64,000 bases of DNA from JAHDVS01 sp964370985 (GTDB lineage Bacteria; Actinomycetota; Thermoleophilia; Gaiellales; Gaiellaceae): NCBI GenBank assembly GCA_964370985.1, contig CAYJLE010000013.1, positions 1 through 64,000 on the forward strand, read 5' to 3'. The notes beneath the pieces were generated by a model that saw nothing but the letters and a program-made list of their open reading frames with translations, was not told the origin of the DNA and ran no database searches. Position numbers and translations under genes: made by a program. The stretch's first letter is position 1, and the number at the start of each line of letters is the position of its first letter. Below, one piece after another: positions 1-8,622 of the stretch.

Positions 1-54
<54 letters not shown>

Positions 55-72
55 GCCACCTCACGCCGACGG

Positions 73-747
73 ATGACAGCGAACGCGAGCCTGACCCGCG
101 AGCTCTGGGCCTCGATCTCCGGGATCTACGAGCGCATCCTCGAGCACCCGTTCCTGACCGGGCTGCTCGACGGGACGCTCCCGGAGGAGTCGTTTCGCTT
201 CTACATCGTCCAGGACACGCTCTACCTGCGCGAGTACGCCCGCGTGCACTCGATCGCCGCGGCCAGAGCGGCCTCGCCGGCACACATGCTCTGCTTCAAC
301 CGGATCGCCTCCGACCTCGTCCACGCGGAGCAGACGATCCATGCGGACTTCTTCCGCGAGTGGGGCCTCGCGCCGGAGGACGTCGAGGCGACGCCGCTCG
401 CCCCGACGAACGTCGCGTACACCACCTACATGCTCTCGGTCGCCCACGGCGGCACGTTCGCCGAGTCGGTCGGCGCCGTCCTCCCCTGCGCCTGGATCTA
501 CGTCGAGGTCGGGAAGGCGCTCTCGCGGGCCGGGTCGCCGCATCCCCTCTACCAGCGCTGGATCGACATGTACGGGGGCGAGGCATACGAGAGCCTCGTC
601 GGGACGGTGCTCGACGTCGCCGACGAGCTCGGGCCCGAGCTCGGCCCGCGGGAGCGGGACCGCGTGGCCGAGCACTTCGTCGTCTGCTCGCGCTACGAGT
701 GGATGTTCTGGGACATGGGCCTGCGCCGGGAGGCCTGGCCCGTCTGA
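73..747 (+). CDS. tenA: TenA family aminopyrimidine aminohydrolase (thiaminase II)
   Basis: The 224-residue protein has the length and features of TenA, a cytosolic all-helical enzyme that hydrolyses aminopyrimidine breakdown products of thiamine so that the pyrimidine can be re-used. The likely nucleophile is Cys139 in the motif LPCAWIY, and an acidic/aromatic patch (QDTLY near residue 48, SRYEWMFWD near the end) lines the usual pocket. The N-terminus fits full-length relatives, so the gene seems complete although it begins 18 bases after the artefact block. It converges on the amidohydrolase with only 21 bases between stops. ThiD and ThiL are encoded 9 kb away, which supports a salvage role. 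Confidence 0.9.
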   Translation: MTANASLTRELWASISGIYERILEHPFLTGLLDGTLPEESFRFYIVQDTLYLREYARVHSIAAARAASPAHMLCFNRIASDLVHAEQTIHADFFREWGLAPEDVEATPLAPTNVAYTTYMLSVAHGGTFAESVGAVLPCAWIYVEVGKALSRAGSPHPLYQRWIDMYGGEAYESLVGTVLDVADELGPELGPRERDRVAEHFVVCSRYEWMFWDMGLRREAWPV

Positions 748-768
748 CCGCCGGTCGGGCGACGCCCG

Positions 769-2100
769 CTACGAGCGGCGCACCGACTCGAGATCCGGGG
801 CGTCCATTCGCGCGATCACCTCGCGGAAGGCCCGGTTGGCCTCGCGCAGCACCTCGCCCTCGTCGATCGTCGCGAACTCGCGGTTCTCGTAGATCACGCG
901 CCCGTCCACGATCGTCGTCTCGACGCAGCTGCCGTTGGCCGCGAAGACGAGGTGGCTGTACACGTGGTCTCTCGACTCCGGCATCAGCGGCGTGAACATC
1001 TGGCTCCGCGTGTCGACGACGATCATGTCCGCCTTCTTGCCGGCCGCCAGCTCGCCGGCGTCGATACCGAGGCCGATGTTGCCGTTGCGGCAGGCCATCC
1101 GCAGGATGTCTGGAGCCTGGCCGAGGCTGGCGTCGACGCGGGTGGCGCGGTGCATCAGCGAGGCGAACTTCATCACCTCGAACATGTCGCGGCTGTTGTT
1201 GCACTCGGCCGCATCGTGGCCGAGGCCGACGTTCAGGCCGGCGGCGAGCAGTTCCGGCAGGCGAGCGACGCCGTTGCCGAGCTTGGCGTTCGAGCTCGGA
1301 TTGTGGGAGATGTGCGTGCGGGTCTCCCGCATCAGGGCGATCTCGGCGTCGGACAGCCAGACGCAGTGGGCGGCGATGCAGTCGGGGCCGAGGATGCCGG
1401 TGTCGTAGGCGACCTCTGTCGGCCGGCGGCCGAACATCTCCTTCGAGATCTCGACCTCGGACAGGGACTCGTTCAGGTGGATGTGGATCCCGGTGCCGAG
1501 CTCGTTCGCGAGCGCCCGCGCGTCGCGCAGGAGCTCGATGGAGGCGAGGGGCAGCCACTCGATCCCGACGAGGACCTTGATCCGCCCGTCCGCTGAGCCG
1601 TTGCGTTCCCGGAAGGCCCGCTCGTTGTCGGCGAGCGTGTCGAGGTCGTGCTCGTCGGTGGCGACGTCGTTCGAGAGCACCGCGCGAATGCCGATCCGCT
1701 CCGCGGCGTCGGCGAGCGCACCGAGCTGGCGGTACATGTCGTTCACGGCGGTGACGCCGCACTTGACGGACTCGCTGTAGCTCGCGAGCGCCGCCCAGTA
1801 GGCTGACTCCTCGTCGAGGGCCCGGATCATCGGGTACCAGCACGTCTGGAGATACTCCCAGAGCGGCAGGTGGTCGGACCAGCCCTTGCCGAGCGCGGTG
1901 TGGTAGTGGAAGTCGACGAGGCCGGGCATCACGATCCGGTCGGTCGCGTCGATCACCCGGGCACCGTCGGCGGGCACGTCGTCCGGGCCGACGTAGGCGA
2001 TCCGGTCGTCTTCGATCACGACGGTGCCGCCGAAGTGGACATCGTCGGCGTCGTTCAGCGTGACGACGATCCCGTTCCGAAGGATGGTGCGCTCGCTCAC
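769..2100 (-). CDS. Amidohydrolase, SsnA/TrzA/cytosine-deaminase type
   Basis: This 443-residue protein belongs to the metal-dependent amidohydrolases that deaminate or dechlorinate heterocycles. The metal-site signatures are visible in order: FHYHT near residue 63 (His-x-His), HIHLNES near 205, an AAHCVWLS histidine, and a GLGHDAAECNNS aspartate motif near 300. The start is GTG behind a purine-rich GGGAGGGAAC site. The substrate cannot be read from sequence; guanine, cytosine, S-adenosylhomocysteine or N-formyl-pyrimidine analogues are possible. It faces tenA, so a link to pyrimidine salvage is conceivable but unproven. Confidence 0.8.
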   Translation of the reverse strand: MSERTILRNGIVVTLNDADDVHFGGTVVIEDDRIAYVGPDDVPADGARVIDATDRIVMPGLVDFHYHTALGKGWSDHLPLWEYLQTCWYPMIRALDEESAYWAALASYSESVKCGVTAVNDMYRQLGALADAAERIGIRAVLSNDVATDEHDLDTLADNERAFRERNGSADGRIKVLVGIEWLPLASIELLRDARALANELGTGIHIHLNESLSEVEISKEMFGRRPTEVAYDTGILGPDCIAAHCVWLSDAEIALMRETRTHISHNPSSNAKLGNGVARLPELLAAGLNVGLGHDAAECNNSRDMFEVMKFASLMHRATRVDASLGQAPDILRMACRNGNIGLGIDAGELAAGKKADMIVVDTRSQMFTPLMPESRDHVYSHLVFAANGSCVETTIVDGRVIYENREFATIDEGEVLREANRAFREVIARMDAPDLESVRRS

Positions 2101-2138
2101 GTTCCCTCCCGTGAAGTGGCAGCTTCGAAGCGTCGTAT

Positions 2139-2144
2139 ACTATA
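2139..2144 (-). promoter_or_regulatory. Candidate -10 (TATAGT) for the amidohydrolase
   Basis: Read on the minus strand, TATAGT overlaps the last codons of the upstream exporter gene and would start an RNA about 30 bases before the amidohydrolase GTG. This leader is longer than at most promoters in this window, and a Shine-Dalgarno-like GGGAGG lies within it. No clear -35 was seen. Confidence 0.4.
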
Positions 2145-2547
2145 TCTCGGAGTCGGGGCCTTCGATTCCGTCGCGATCCGGCCGTCGCGCCGACCAGGCG
2201 AGCCGCGCCGCGACAGCGAGGAGCAGCAGCGCGAACAGCGTTCGCAGCACGTCTTCCTGGAGCGACTCCGCCAGGGCGGCGCCGGCCGCGACGCCCGCTG
2301 CCGAGGTGAGACCGAGCAGGAGCGCGGCTCCCCAGCGGACGTGGCCGCGGTGGTGCTGGCGCCAGGCGCCGACGAGCGCGACCGGGATCATCGCGGCCAG
2401 CGACGTGGCGGCCGCCTCGATCTGCGAGAGCCCGCCGATCACGACGAGCGCCGGCACGAACAGGATCCCGCCGCCGACGCCGAAGATCCCGGACAGGACA
2501 CCCGCGGCGAGGCCGACACCGACCAGCTCGAGGGCCTCGGCGCTCAC
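2140..2547 (-). CDS. TauE/SafE (TSUP) half-transporter, second subunit
   Basis: This 135-residue membrane protein is one half of a normal TSUP transporter, a family that exports sulfite, sulfonates or other small organic anions. Near its N-terminus it carries the family glycine signature GIFGVGGGILFVP, followed by about four hydrophobic segments and a short charged tail. Its GTG start overlaps the stop of the upstream half by four bases (GTGA), so the two are almost certainly translated together. Typical family members are about 250 residues with two repeats; here each repeat is a separate polypeptide. A frameshift in a single gene is unlikely because each half has its own sensible start and end. 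Confidence 0.75.
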   Translation of the reverse strand: MSAEALELVGVGLAAGVLSGIFGVGGGILFVPALVVIGGLSQIEAAATSLAAMIPVALVGAWRQHHRGHVRWGAALLLGLTSAAGVAAGAALAESLQEDVLRTLFALLLLAVAARLAWSARRPDRDGIEGPDSEI

Positions 2548-2912
2548 GTCGCGAGCAACCGCGCGGCGGTCGCAACGAGGAACGCAGCGAAGAGGAGGAC
2601 GAGGGCGCGTGAGGACAGGCGCCGCTGAAGCCACAGCCCGCCGAGGCCGCCGAGCACGGCGGGCAGGCCGACCATCGTGGCCTCGGCCCAGTGGACGCGG
2701 TCGAGCACCACGTACGCGGTCGCGCCGAACGCGGCCGTGATGCCGATCGCCGCAAGCGAGGTCCCGGTGGCGGTCCTCGGGTCGAACCCGACGAGCGCGA
2801 TCAGGAGCGGCACGACCACGATCCCGCCGCCGACGCCGAACAGCGTCGCGAACAGGCCGGCGACGAGCCCGATGCCGACGAGGATCGGAATTGGCTGCCT
2901 CGCCGCGGGCAC
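2544..2912 (-). CDS. TauE/SafE (TSUP) half-transporter, first subunit
   Basis: This 122-residue hydrophobic protein contains the same glycine signature (LFGVGGGIVVVP) as the downstream gene and about four predicted membrane segments. It begins with GTG at 2912, six bases after a TAGAAT -10 element, so the mRNA is probably leaderless. The pair would form a heterodimer equivalent to one full TSUP permease. The cargo is not evident, since the neighbours (trehalose phosphatase, amidohydrolase) give no firm hint. Confidence 0.75.
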   Translation of the reverse strand: MPAARQPIPILVGIGLVAGLFATLFGVGGGIVVVPLLIALVGFDPRTATGTSLAAIGITAAFGATAYVVLDRVHWAEATMVGLPAVLGGLGGLWLQRRLSSRALVLLFAAFLVATAARLLAT

Positions 2913-2917
2913 GACCG

Positions 2918-2924
2918 TATTCTA
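2918..2924. promoter_or_regulatory. Shared divergent -10 (TATTCT on +, TAGAAT on -)
   Basis: The heptamer TATTCTA reads as TATTCT (2918-2923) toward otsB and as TAGAAT (2919-2924) toward the exporter genes. The exporter GTG lies 6 bases beyond its -10 and the otsB GTG lies 9 bases beyond its own, so both RNAs should begin at or next to the start codon. Confidence 0.5.
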
Positions 2925-2932
2925 GGAAGACG

Positions 2933-3658
2933 GTGGACGCGGCTTCCCTGCTCGCACCCCTCGCCGCAGCGGCTGCTCGCACGGCGCTCGTGTTCGACGT
3001 GGACGGGACGCTCGCTCCGATCGCGGCACGGCCGGAGCTCGTCGCCGTGCCAACGGAGACGCGGGCCGAACTCCGCCGGCTCGCGGGCCGCTACCTGCTC
3101 GTCGCCTGCGTCAGCGGCCGGCCGGGAGAGGAGGCCGCCCGGCTCGTCGGCGTCGATGCCGTCCGCTGCGTCGGCAACCACGGGCTCGAGCTCGACCCCC
3201 GGGCAGACAACCTCGCCGCAACCGTCGCCCGGTTTCGCGTGTCCGTCGACGGATCGTGGCCCGTCGAGGACAAGCGGCTCTCGCTCGCCTTTCATTTCCG
3301 CGAGTCGGCAAACGAGGCGGCCGCGATCGCGCAGCTCGAGGCCGTCGCGGCGCGGGCACGGGCCGCCGGCCTGATCGCCCGCTTCGGTCGCAAGGTGCTC
3401 GAGGTGCGACCGGCCAGCGAGTGGGACAAGGGTCGCGCGGTGCGCTTTCTGCTCGACGACTGCGCCGCCGCGCTCGCCCTGTATGCGGGCGACGACACGA
3501 CCGACCTCGACGCGTTCCGGGGCCTCGGCGAGGCGTGCCTCGAGCGGGCCGTACGCGTCGCCGTCGCCTCCAGCGAATCGCCGCCTGCGCTCCTCCGGGC
3601 GGCTGACGTCACCGTCCAGGGGCCGGCCGGGCTCTTCGAGCTCCTTCGGAGCCTGTAG
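2933..3658 (+). CDS. otsB: Trehalose-6-phosphate phosphatase
   Basis: This HAD-superfamily phosphatase of 241 residues removes phosphate from trehalose 6-phosphate in the second step of the OtsAB pathway. Motif I is FDVDGTLAP, with the nucleophile Asp and the acid/base Asp two residues later; motif II is VSGRPGE; the motif III lysine is probably in WDKGRAV; and motif IV is GDDTTDLDAF. I chose GTG at 2933 rather than an in-frame ATG at 2891 because the latter would put the start inside the divergent exporter gene. OtsA lies 56 kb away near the other end of the window, so the pathway is split. Confidence 0.88.
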   Translation: MDAASLLAPLAAAAARTALVFDVDGTLAPIAARPELVAVPTETRAELRRLAGRYLLVACVSGRPGEEAARLVGVDAVRCVGNHGLELDPRADNLAATVARFRVSVDGSWPVEDKRLSLAFHFRESANEAAAIAQLEAVAARARAAGLIARFGRKVLEVRPASEWDKGRAVRFLLDDCAAALALYAGDDTTDLDAFRGLGEACLERAVRVAVASSESPPALLRAADVTVQGPAGLFELLRSL

Positions 3659-3660
3659 CC

Positions 3661-4224
3661 ATGCACGTCGACGAAGCCGTCCTTGCTCCCCTCCGGGCCA
3701 GCTACGGGGAGCCCCGCGTGCTCGAGCTCGAGCTCGAGATCTCGACTGCCGAGCTCGACCTCGTAGAGCACAGCACCCGCCGGGGCCGCCACCATGACGT
3801 CACCTTCTTCGTCATCAGCGGCGAGCGGGTCGCCCTGATCCAGAAGCCGCACTACGAGCCGGACCTGTGGCGCCCCCCGGGCGGGGGTCTCAAGCCCGGT
3901 GAAGGCTTCGAGGCGGGCGCGCGGCGCGAGGCGCTCGAGGAGCTCGGCGTCGAGATCGAGCTGCGCCGCTACCTCGTGCGCACCGAGGCGCTGTTCACGT
4001 GCGGCGAGACCGCGATCCCCTGGGCCACCCACGTGTTCTCGGCGGCGACCGCCAGCGCGCGGCTGGCACCGATCGACACGCACGAGATCTCCGCGGCCCG
4101 CTGGGGCACGCTCGAGGAGCTCGCGGGCCCGATCCGCGCGCGCCTGCTGGAGACCGGCCGGGCGCTCTGGCGCTACCGGGTCGCGCTCCACGACGCGGCG
4201 CTCGGCGCGCTGCGCGCGGAATAG
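3661..4224 (+). CDS. Nudix hydrolase
   Basis: The 187-residue protein has a complete Nudix box (G-x5-E-x7-REALEELGV) around residues 78-100, which binds magnesium and hydrolyses a nucleoside diphosphate linked to another group. A two-base gap after otsB suggests co-transcription. The substrate is not predictable. The histidine-rich stretch just before the core (RRGRHHDVTFF) and the WRPPGGGLKPGE loop are intact. Confidence 0.85.
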   Translation: MHVDEAVLAPLRASYGEPRVLELELEISTAELDLVEHSTRRGRHHDVTFFVISGERVALIQKPHYEPDLWRPPGGGLKPGEGFEAGARREALEELGVEIELRRYLVRTEALFTCGETAIPWATHVFSAATASARLAPIDTHEISAARWGTLEELAGPIRARLLETGRALWRYRVALHDAALGALRAE

Positions 4225-4468
4225 GCGCGTTCCCTTGACGGACCCGTCACGGTCCGCGCGTACCCGGGCACGCCGCCCGCGCTAGCCTGGATGGCGGAGG
4301 CACGAGGTCCCCCACCCATCGGGTGGGATGTGCGCGAGAATGACGGGCCGGACGGCCGGGCGGGCCAGATCGGCATGCCGCGCCGGGTCGGGTGCGCGGC
4401 GCCGGGCGCGGCGCGACCCCGCGCCCGAGTCGACCGCGCCGGCGGTTGGCGCGGCCGCCCGCCACGGT
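4225..4468. other. Intergenic region between convergent genes with two hairpins
   Basis: These 244 bases are the longest gene-free space between convergent genes in the window. A 6-bp stem (4239-4256, GGACC/GGTCC core) follows the Nudix stop, and a perfect 7-bp stem with a 3-base loop lies at 4311-4327 (CCCACCC/GGGTGGG). Neither is followed by a T-tract, so they are not classical terminators. I recognise no RNA family or small gene here. Confidence 0.5.
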
Positions 4469-5788
4469 TCAGCCCCGCCCGGCCTCGGCGCGGAGCACCT
4501 CCCAGGCGCGGCGCACGTCGGCCTCGGTCGTGCGCGCGTTTCCGATCGCGAGACGAAGCACGTAGCGGCCGTCGAGCTTCGTGTGCGAGAGGTACGCCTC
4601 GCCGGACGCGTTCACGCGCTCGAGCAGGGCCTCGTTGGCAACGTCCGTGCCGTCGTGACGGAAGCAGACGGTCGAGAACGGGTGCGGCGCGCAGAGGTCC
4701 CAGCCCGGCTCGGCCTCGACCCACGAGGCGAACAGCTGGGCTACCCGCACGTGCTCGCGGATCAGCGCCTGGAGGCCCTCGCGGCCGTGGCAGCGGATCA
4801 CGGCCCACAGCTTCAGCGCGCGGAAGCGCCGGCCGAGCGCGGGCCCGTAGTCCATCAGGTTCGTCACGCCCTCCTCGCTCGTGCGCAGGTACTCCGGCAC
4901 CAGGCTGAAGGCGTCGCGCAACGCCTCCGGGCGACGGGTGAACAGGCACGAGCAGTCGATCGGCGTGAACAGCCACTTGTGGGGGTTGACGACGAGCGAG
5001 TCGGCGTGCTCGATTCCCGCGAGCGCCCAGCGGTGCTCCTCGCAGACCGCCGCCGAGCCGGCGTAGGCCGCGTCCACGTGCAGCCAGGCGTCACGCTCCG
5101 CGCAGAGGGCCGCGACCTCGGGCACCGGGTCGACCGACGTCGTCGACGTCGTCCCGACCGTCGCCACCACCGCTGCGGCCGGGACGCGGCCGAGCAGGTC
5201 GGCGAGCGCGTCGGGGCGCATTCGGAACTCTCCGTCCGCGGGAACCTTGTGCAGGTCGAGCCCGAGCAGACGGCAGGCCTTGTCGACCGAGGAGTGGGCG
5301 TGCTCGGAGCAGATGACCGCCCCGCCCGGGCGCAGGTGACGCGCCGCCGCGAGCGCGGCAAGCGTCGAGGTCGAGGCCGAATCCTCGATGTGGCCGTGGA
5401 GACCCTCGGGGAGCCCGAGCAGCTGCGACACCCAGTCGAGCGCGAGCTCCTCGAGTTCGGTCGCGGCCGGCGAGGTGCGCCACAGCATCGCGTTCACGTT
5501 CAGTGCCGCGGCCAGGAACTCCGCGAGGATCCCCGGCTCCGAGCCCGTGATCGAGAAGTACGCGAAGAAGCGCGGGTGGTTCCAGTGCGTGATCCCCGGC
5601 AGGATCACCTCCTCGAGATCGCGGAGGACCGACGCGAACGGCTCGGCCCGCTCGGGCGGGGACGCCGGCAGGCGCGCGCGCACCTCACCGGGCTCGACCC
5701 CACTTCGCACGGGTAGCTCCCCGACCCGCTCCAGGTAGCGGGCGACCCACTCGCTGGCCGCGGCCGCGTCCTCGCGAAAGCTCGTCAT
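4469..5788 (-). CDS. Pyridoxal-phosphate-dependent decarboxylase (group II, aromatic/histidine/glutamate type)
   Basis: The 439-residue protein is a fold-type I PLP decarboxylase. The PLP lysine is Lys271 in NPHKWLF, Asp239 in HVDAAYAG would pair with the pyridine nitrogen, and the N-terminal HWNHPRFFAYF motif is typical of aromatic amino acid and related decarboxylases. The ATG at 5788 overlaps the polX stop by four bases (ATGA), fixing the start. The amino acid substrate is uncertain; tyrosine, tryptophan, DOPA and glutamate are all possible. A functional tie to PolX is not obvious. Confidence 0.85.
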   Translation of the reverse strand: MTSFREDAAAASEWVARYLERVGELPVRSGVEPGEVRARLPASPPERAEPFASVLRDLEEVILPGITHWNHPRFFAYFSITGSEPGILAEFLAAALNVNAMLWRTSPAATELEELALDWVSQLLGLPEGLHGHIEDSASTSTLAALAAARHLRPGGAVICSEHAHSSVDKACRLLGLDLHKVPADGEFRMRPDALADLLGRVPAAAVVATVGTTSTTSVDPVPEVAALCAERDAWLHVDAAYAGSAAVCEEHRWALAGIEHADSLVVNPHKWLFTPIDCSCLFTRRPEALRDAFSLVPEYLRTSEEGVTNLMDYGPALGRRFRALKLWAVIRCHGREGLQALIREHVRVAQLFASWVEAEPGWDLCAPHPFSTVCFRHDGTDVANEALLERVNASGEAYLSHTKLDGRYVLRLAIGNARTTEADVRRAWEVLRAEAGRG

Positions 5789-7506
5789 CGCTTCATCATC
5801 TCCTTCACCTCGGGCCAGGGACGCGCGTTCACGACCTGCGCCGCCGTGAGCCAGCCCCGCCGGGCCTGGGCGACCGCGAGATCGAGGTAGGCGAGGCCCG
5901 CGGCCGAGTGAGCGTCGCTCGAGAGCACGATGCCGACGCCGGCCTCGGCGGCCAGTCGCGCGTTCAGGTCGCGCAGGTCGAGCCGGTCGGGCTGGCCGTT
6001 GACCTCGAGAAACGTGCCGGCCTCGGCGCAGCGAGCGACGACGGCCTCGAGGTCGAGGTCCGAGGCGGGCCGACGATTCAGCTTCCGCCCCGTCGGATGG
6101 CCGATGCAGTCGACGTGCGGGCTCTCGATCGCGGCGAGCACCCGCCGCGTCAGCTCCGGGCCGGGGTCGCGCAGCCCCGAATGGATCGAGGCGACGACCC
6201 AGTCGCGGGCGGCAAGCCGCTCGTCGTCGAGGTCGAGCGAGCCGTCGGCGCGGATGTCGACCTCGACGCCGCAGAGCAGCTCGATGTCGTCGAGTGACGC
6301 GTCGAGCTCGCGGATCGCCTCGGTCTGGCGCTCGAGCCGCCCGTCGCCGAGCCGCTTCGCGTGGTCGCAGATCGCGAGGTAGCTGTGCCCTCGGGCGCGG
6401 GCAGCAGCGACGAGCTGCTCGAGCGTCACGCGCCCGTCCGACCAGTCGGTGTGCGTGTGCAGATCGCCGAGCACGTTGGCGCGACGGACGAGCGCCGGCA
6501 GCGTGCCCGCCCGCGCGGCCTCGAGCTCGCCCCGGTTCTCGCGCAGCTCGGGCGGGATCCACTCGTAGCCGAGCGCCGCGTACACCTCCTCCTCCGTCTC
6601 GTGCGTCGCTACCTCCCCGTTCGCGACCGTCTCGACCCCGTACTCGGACACCGACAGGCCGTGGCGCACCGCCTCCTCCCGCAGCGCCACGTTGTGGTCC
6701 TTCGAGCCCGTGAAGTGCTGGAGCAGGTTCCCGTAGCACGCCGGCGGGACGACCCGCAGGTCGAGCCGCAGCCCGTCGACGGAGACGACCGCCGCCTTCG
6801 TCGGCCCCTGTGCCAGCACCTCCGCCACCCACGGGCGGCCGGCGAGGAACGCGGTCAGCTCGGCGCCGTCGCGCGCGGTCGCGATCACGTCCAGGTCGCG
6901 CACCGTCTCGGCCCGGCGGCGAACACTCCCGGCCTCTGAGACCCGCTCGGCGGCCGGGTGCGCGGCCAGCTCGGCGACGACTCGCTCGACGAACGGAAGC
7001 ACGCTGCCGAGCAGTACGCGACCGGTCGCCTCCGCCCGCCGGGCGGGGAGGGCGAGCGAGCGCAGGATCCGCTCCTCGGTCTTCTCGCCGAGCCCCGGCA
7101 GCGCCCGCACGCGCCCGGCCTCCGCGACCGCCCGCAGCTCCTCGACGCCGGTCACACCGAGCTCGGCCCAGAGCCGCCGGGCGGTCTTCGGCCCGAGCCC
7201 GGGCACGTGCATCACGTCCACGAGCCCCTCGGGGAGGCGCGCGCGGAGCTTCCTGAGCGCCTCGAGGTCGCCGGTCTCGGCGAGCTCGACGATCTTCTTC
7301 TCGATCGTGCCGCCGATCCCGGCGAGCCGCTTCGCCTTCCCCTCGAGCGCGAGACCCGCGACGGAGACCGCCGACTCGCGGATCCGCTGGGCGGCGCGCC
7401 GGTAGGCGGCGAGACGAAACGCGTCCGCGCCGTCGAGCTCGAGCAGGTCGGCCAGCAGCTCGAAGCGCTCGGCCAGCTCGGCGTTCCTCGGCAGTGTCCC
7501 GCCCAT
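5785..7506 (-). CDS. polX: Family X DNA polymerase with PHP domain
   Basis: This 573-residue DNA polymerase/3'-exonuclease fills short gaps in base-excision repair. In order it has helix-hairpin-helix regions (about 45-150), a pol-beta nucleotidyltransferase core with Asp204, Asp206 and Asp249 as metal ligands, and a C-terminal PHP phosphoesterase beginning with GDLHTHTDWSDG (His350, His352). The length matches bacterial PolX. A TATCAT -10 on the minus strand at 7516-7521 lies 9 bases before the ATG, so transcription is probably leaderless. The decarboxylase gene is translationally coupled downstream. Confidence 0.92.
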   Translation of the reverse strand: MGGTLPRNAELAERFELLADLLELDGADAFRLAAYRRAAQRIRESAVSVAGLALEGKAKRLAGIGGTIEKKIVELAETGDLEALRKLRARLPEGLVDVMHVPGLGPKTARRLWAELGVTGVEELRAVAEAGRVRALPGLGEKTEERILRSLALPARRAEATGRVLLGSVLPFVERVVAELAAHPAAERVSEAGSVRRRAETVRDLDVIATARDGAELTAFLAGRPWVAEVLAQGPTKAAVVSVDGLRLDLRVVPPACYGNLLQHFTGSKDHNVALREEAVRHGLSVSEYGVETVANGEVATHETEEEVYAALGYEWIPPELRENRGELEAARAGTLPALVRRANVLGDLHTHTDWSDGRVTLEQLVAAARARGHSYLAICDHAKRLGDGRLERQTEAIRELDASLDDIELLCGVEVDIRADGSLDLDDERLAARDWVVASIHSGLRDPGPELTRRVLAAIESPHVDCIGHPTGRKLNRRPASDLDLEAVVARCAEAGTFLEVNGQPDRLDLRDLNARLAAEAGVGIVLSSDAHSAAGLAYLDLAVAQARRGWLTAAQVVNARPWPEVKEMMKR

Positions 7507-7520
7507 CCGCCCGCGATGAT

Positions 7521-8249
7521 ATGCCCGTGCTCGTCGTCTGCCTCCCCACCTACAACGAGCGGGACAACCTCGAGCCGCTCGTTCGGGCGCTCGGGGAGGT
7601 CTTCACGCTGCACCGGCTCGACGGGCGCGTGCTCGTCATCGACGACGCCTCACCGGACGGTACCGGCGAGCTCGCCGACCGGCTCGCCGCCGAGCTGCCG
7701 TGGGTCGAGGTCTGCCACCGGCCGCGCAAGGAGGGGCTCGGTCCGGCCTACCTGGCCGGCTTCTCCCGCGCGCTCGCCGCCGGTGCCGAGCTCGTGCTCG
7801 AGATGGACTGCGACTTCTCCCACGACCCGGCCGACGTACCACGGCTCGTCGCGGCGACAGCGGGAGCCGACCTCGTGCTCGGCTCGCGCTACGTTCCCGG
7901 GGGCGGGATCCGCAACTGGAGCCCGTCGCGCAGGGCGATCAGCCGCTTCGGCTGCCTCTACGCGCAGACGCTGCTCGGGCTGCCGGTGCGCGACGCGACC
8001 GGCGGCTTCAAGTGCTTCCGGCGGCACGTTCTCGAGACGATCGACCTCGACTCAGTCTCCGCGCGCGGCTACGCGTTCCAGATCGAGACGACGTACCGGG
8101 CCGTCCGGGCCGGCTTCCGCGTCGTCGAGGTGCCGATCGTCTTCTCAGACCGGGTCGCCGGCGGCTCCAAGATGAGCGGCGCGATCGCGCTCGAAGCGGC
8201 CTGGAGAGTGCCGGCGCTGCGCCTGGCGGCTCTCCGTGGGCGGCTCTGA
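7521..8249 (+). CDS. Polyprenol-phosphate mannosyltransferase (Ppm1/DPM1-like, GT2)
   Basis: This 242-residue GT2 enzyme would transfer mannose (or another hexose) from GDP-sugar to polyprenyl phosphate at the cytosolic membrane face. It has the N-terminal LPTYNERDNL motif, a MDCDFSHDP metal-binding motif, GSRYVPGG, and the distal FSDRVAGGSKMSG motif diagnostic of DPM1-type enzymes. There is no C-terminal membrane domain, as in actinobacterial Ppm catalytic units. The ATG at 7521 puts the conserved PVLVVCLPTYNE strand at the N-terminus; upstream starts would enter polX. The GT87-like transferase at 50.7 kb could use its lipid-linked sugar. Confidence 0.85.
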   Translation: MPVLVVCLPTYNERDNLEPLVRALGEVFTLHRLDGRVLVIDDASPDGTGELADRLAAELPWVEVCHRPRKEGLGPAYLAGFSRALAAGAELVLEMDCDFSHDPADVPRLVAATAGADLVLGSRYVPGGGIRNWSPSRRAISRFGCLYAQTLLGLPVRDATGGFKCFRRHVLETIDLDSVSARGYAFQIETTYRAVRAGFRVVEVPIVFSDRVAGGSKMSGAIALEAAWRVPALRLAALRGRL

Positions 8250-8258
8250 GGCGGCGGC

Positions 8259-8264
8259 TATACT
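8259..8264 (+). promoter_or_regulatory. -10 element TATACT for thioredoxin, leaderless
   Basis: TATACT ends 7 bases before the thioredoxin ATG at 8272, so the transcript should start at the codon itself. No SD-like sequence separates them. No good -35 hexamer was seen 17 bases upstream. Confidence 0.5.
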
Positions 8265-8271
8265 CGTGCGG

Positions 8272-8607
8272 ATGACCGACCTGGCCGACGTCACCGACGC
8301 CACCTTCGAGCAGGAGGTGCTGGCCTCCGAGCTGCCGGTCGTCGTCGACTTCTGGGCACCGTGGTGCGGCCCCTGCCGCGTGGTCACGCCGATCATGAAG
8401 GAGCTCGCGGCCGAGCACGCCGGGCGAGTCACGTTCGTGAAGCTGAACGTGGACGACAGCCCGCAGACGGCGTCCCGCTACCGCGTCCTCTCGATCCCGA
8501 CGCTGATCCTGTTCGCCGACGGGGAGCCGCAGGAGACGATCGTCGGCGCCCGCTCCCGCAGCGCGTACGAGCAGGCCTGGGCGCGCTGGCTGACCGCGGC
8601 CGCGTAG
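8272..8607 (+). CDS. Thioredoxin
   Basis: A 111-residue single-domain thioredoxin with the active site WCGPC (Cys32, Cys35) and the cis-proline loop SIPTLILF. It reduces protein disulfides in the cytosol. I chose ATG at 8272 over an in-frame GTG at 8236 because the latter lies inside the upstream transferase gene and the TATACT promoter sits between the two. The gene stops 15 bases from the convergent thiL stop. Confidence 0.93.
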   Translation: MTDLADVTDATFEQEVLASELPVVVDFWAPWCGPCRVVTPIMKELAAEHAGRVTFVKLNVDDSPQTASRYRVLSIPTLILFADGEPQETIVGARSRSAYEQAWARWLTAAA

Positions 8608-8622
8608 CGGCGCCCGCCCGCC

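Noticed and set aside
296..2755. Open frame of 819 codons on the minus strand
   Set aside because: It is an Arg-rich shadow of the amidohydrolase and exporter genes in another frame, produced by high GC content at third positions; no family features.
5789..7549. Long N-terminal extension (to over 1000 codons) of the PLP decarboxylase frame
   Set aside because: The extension lies antiparallel in frame over polX and is Arg/Ala/Gly-rich without motifs; the ATGA overlap at 5788 marks the true start.
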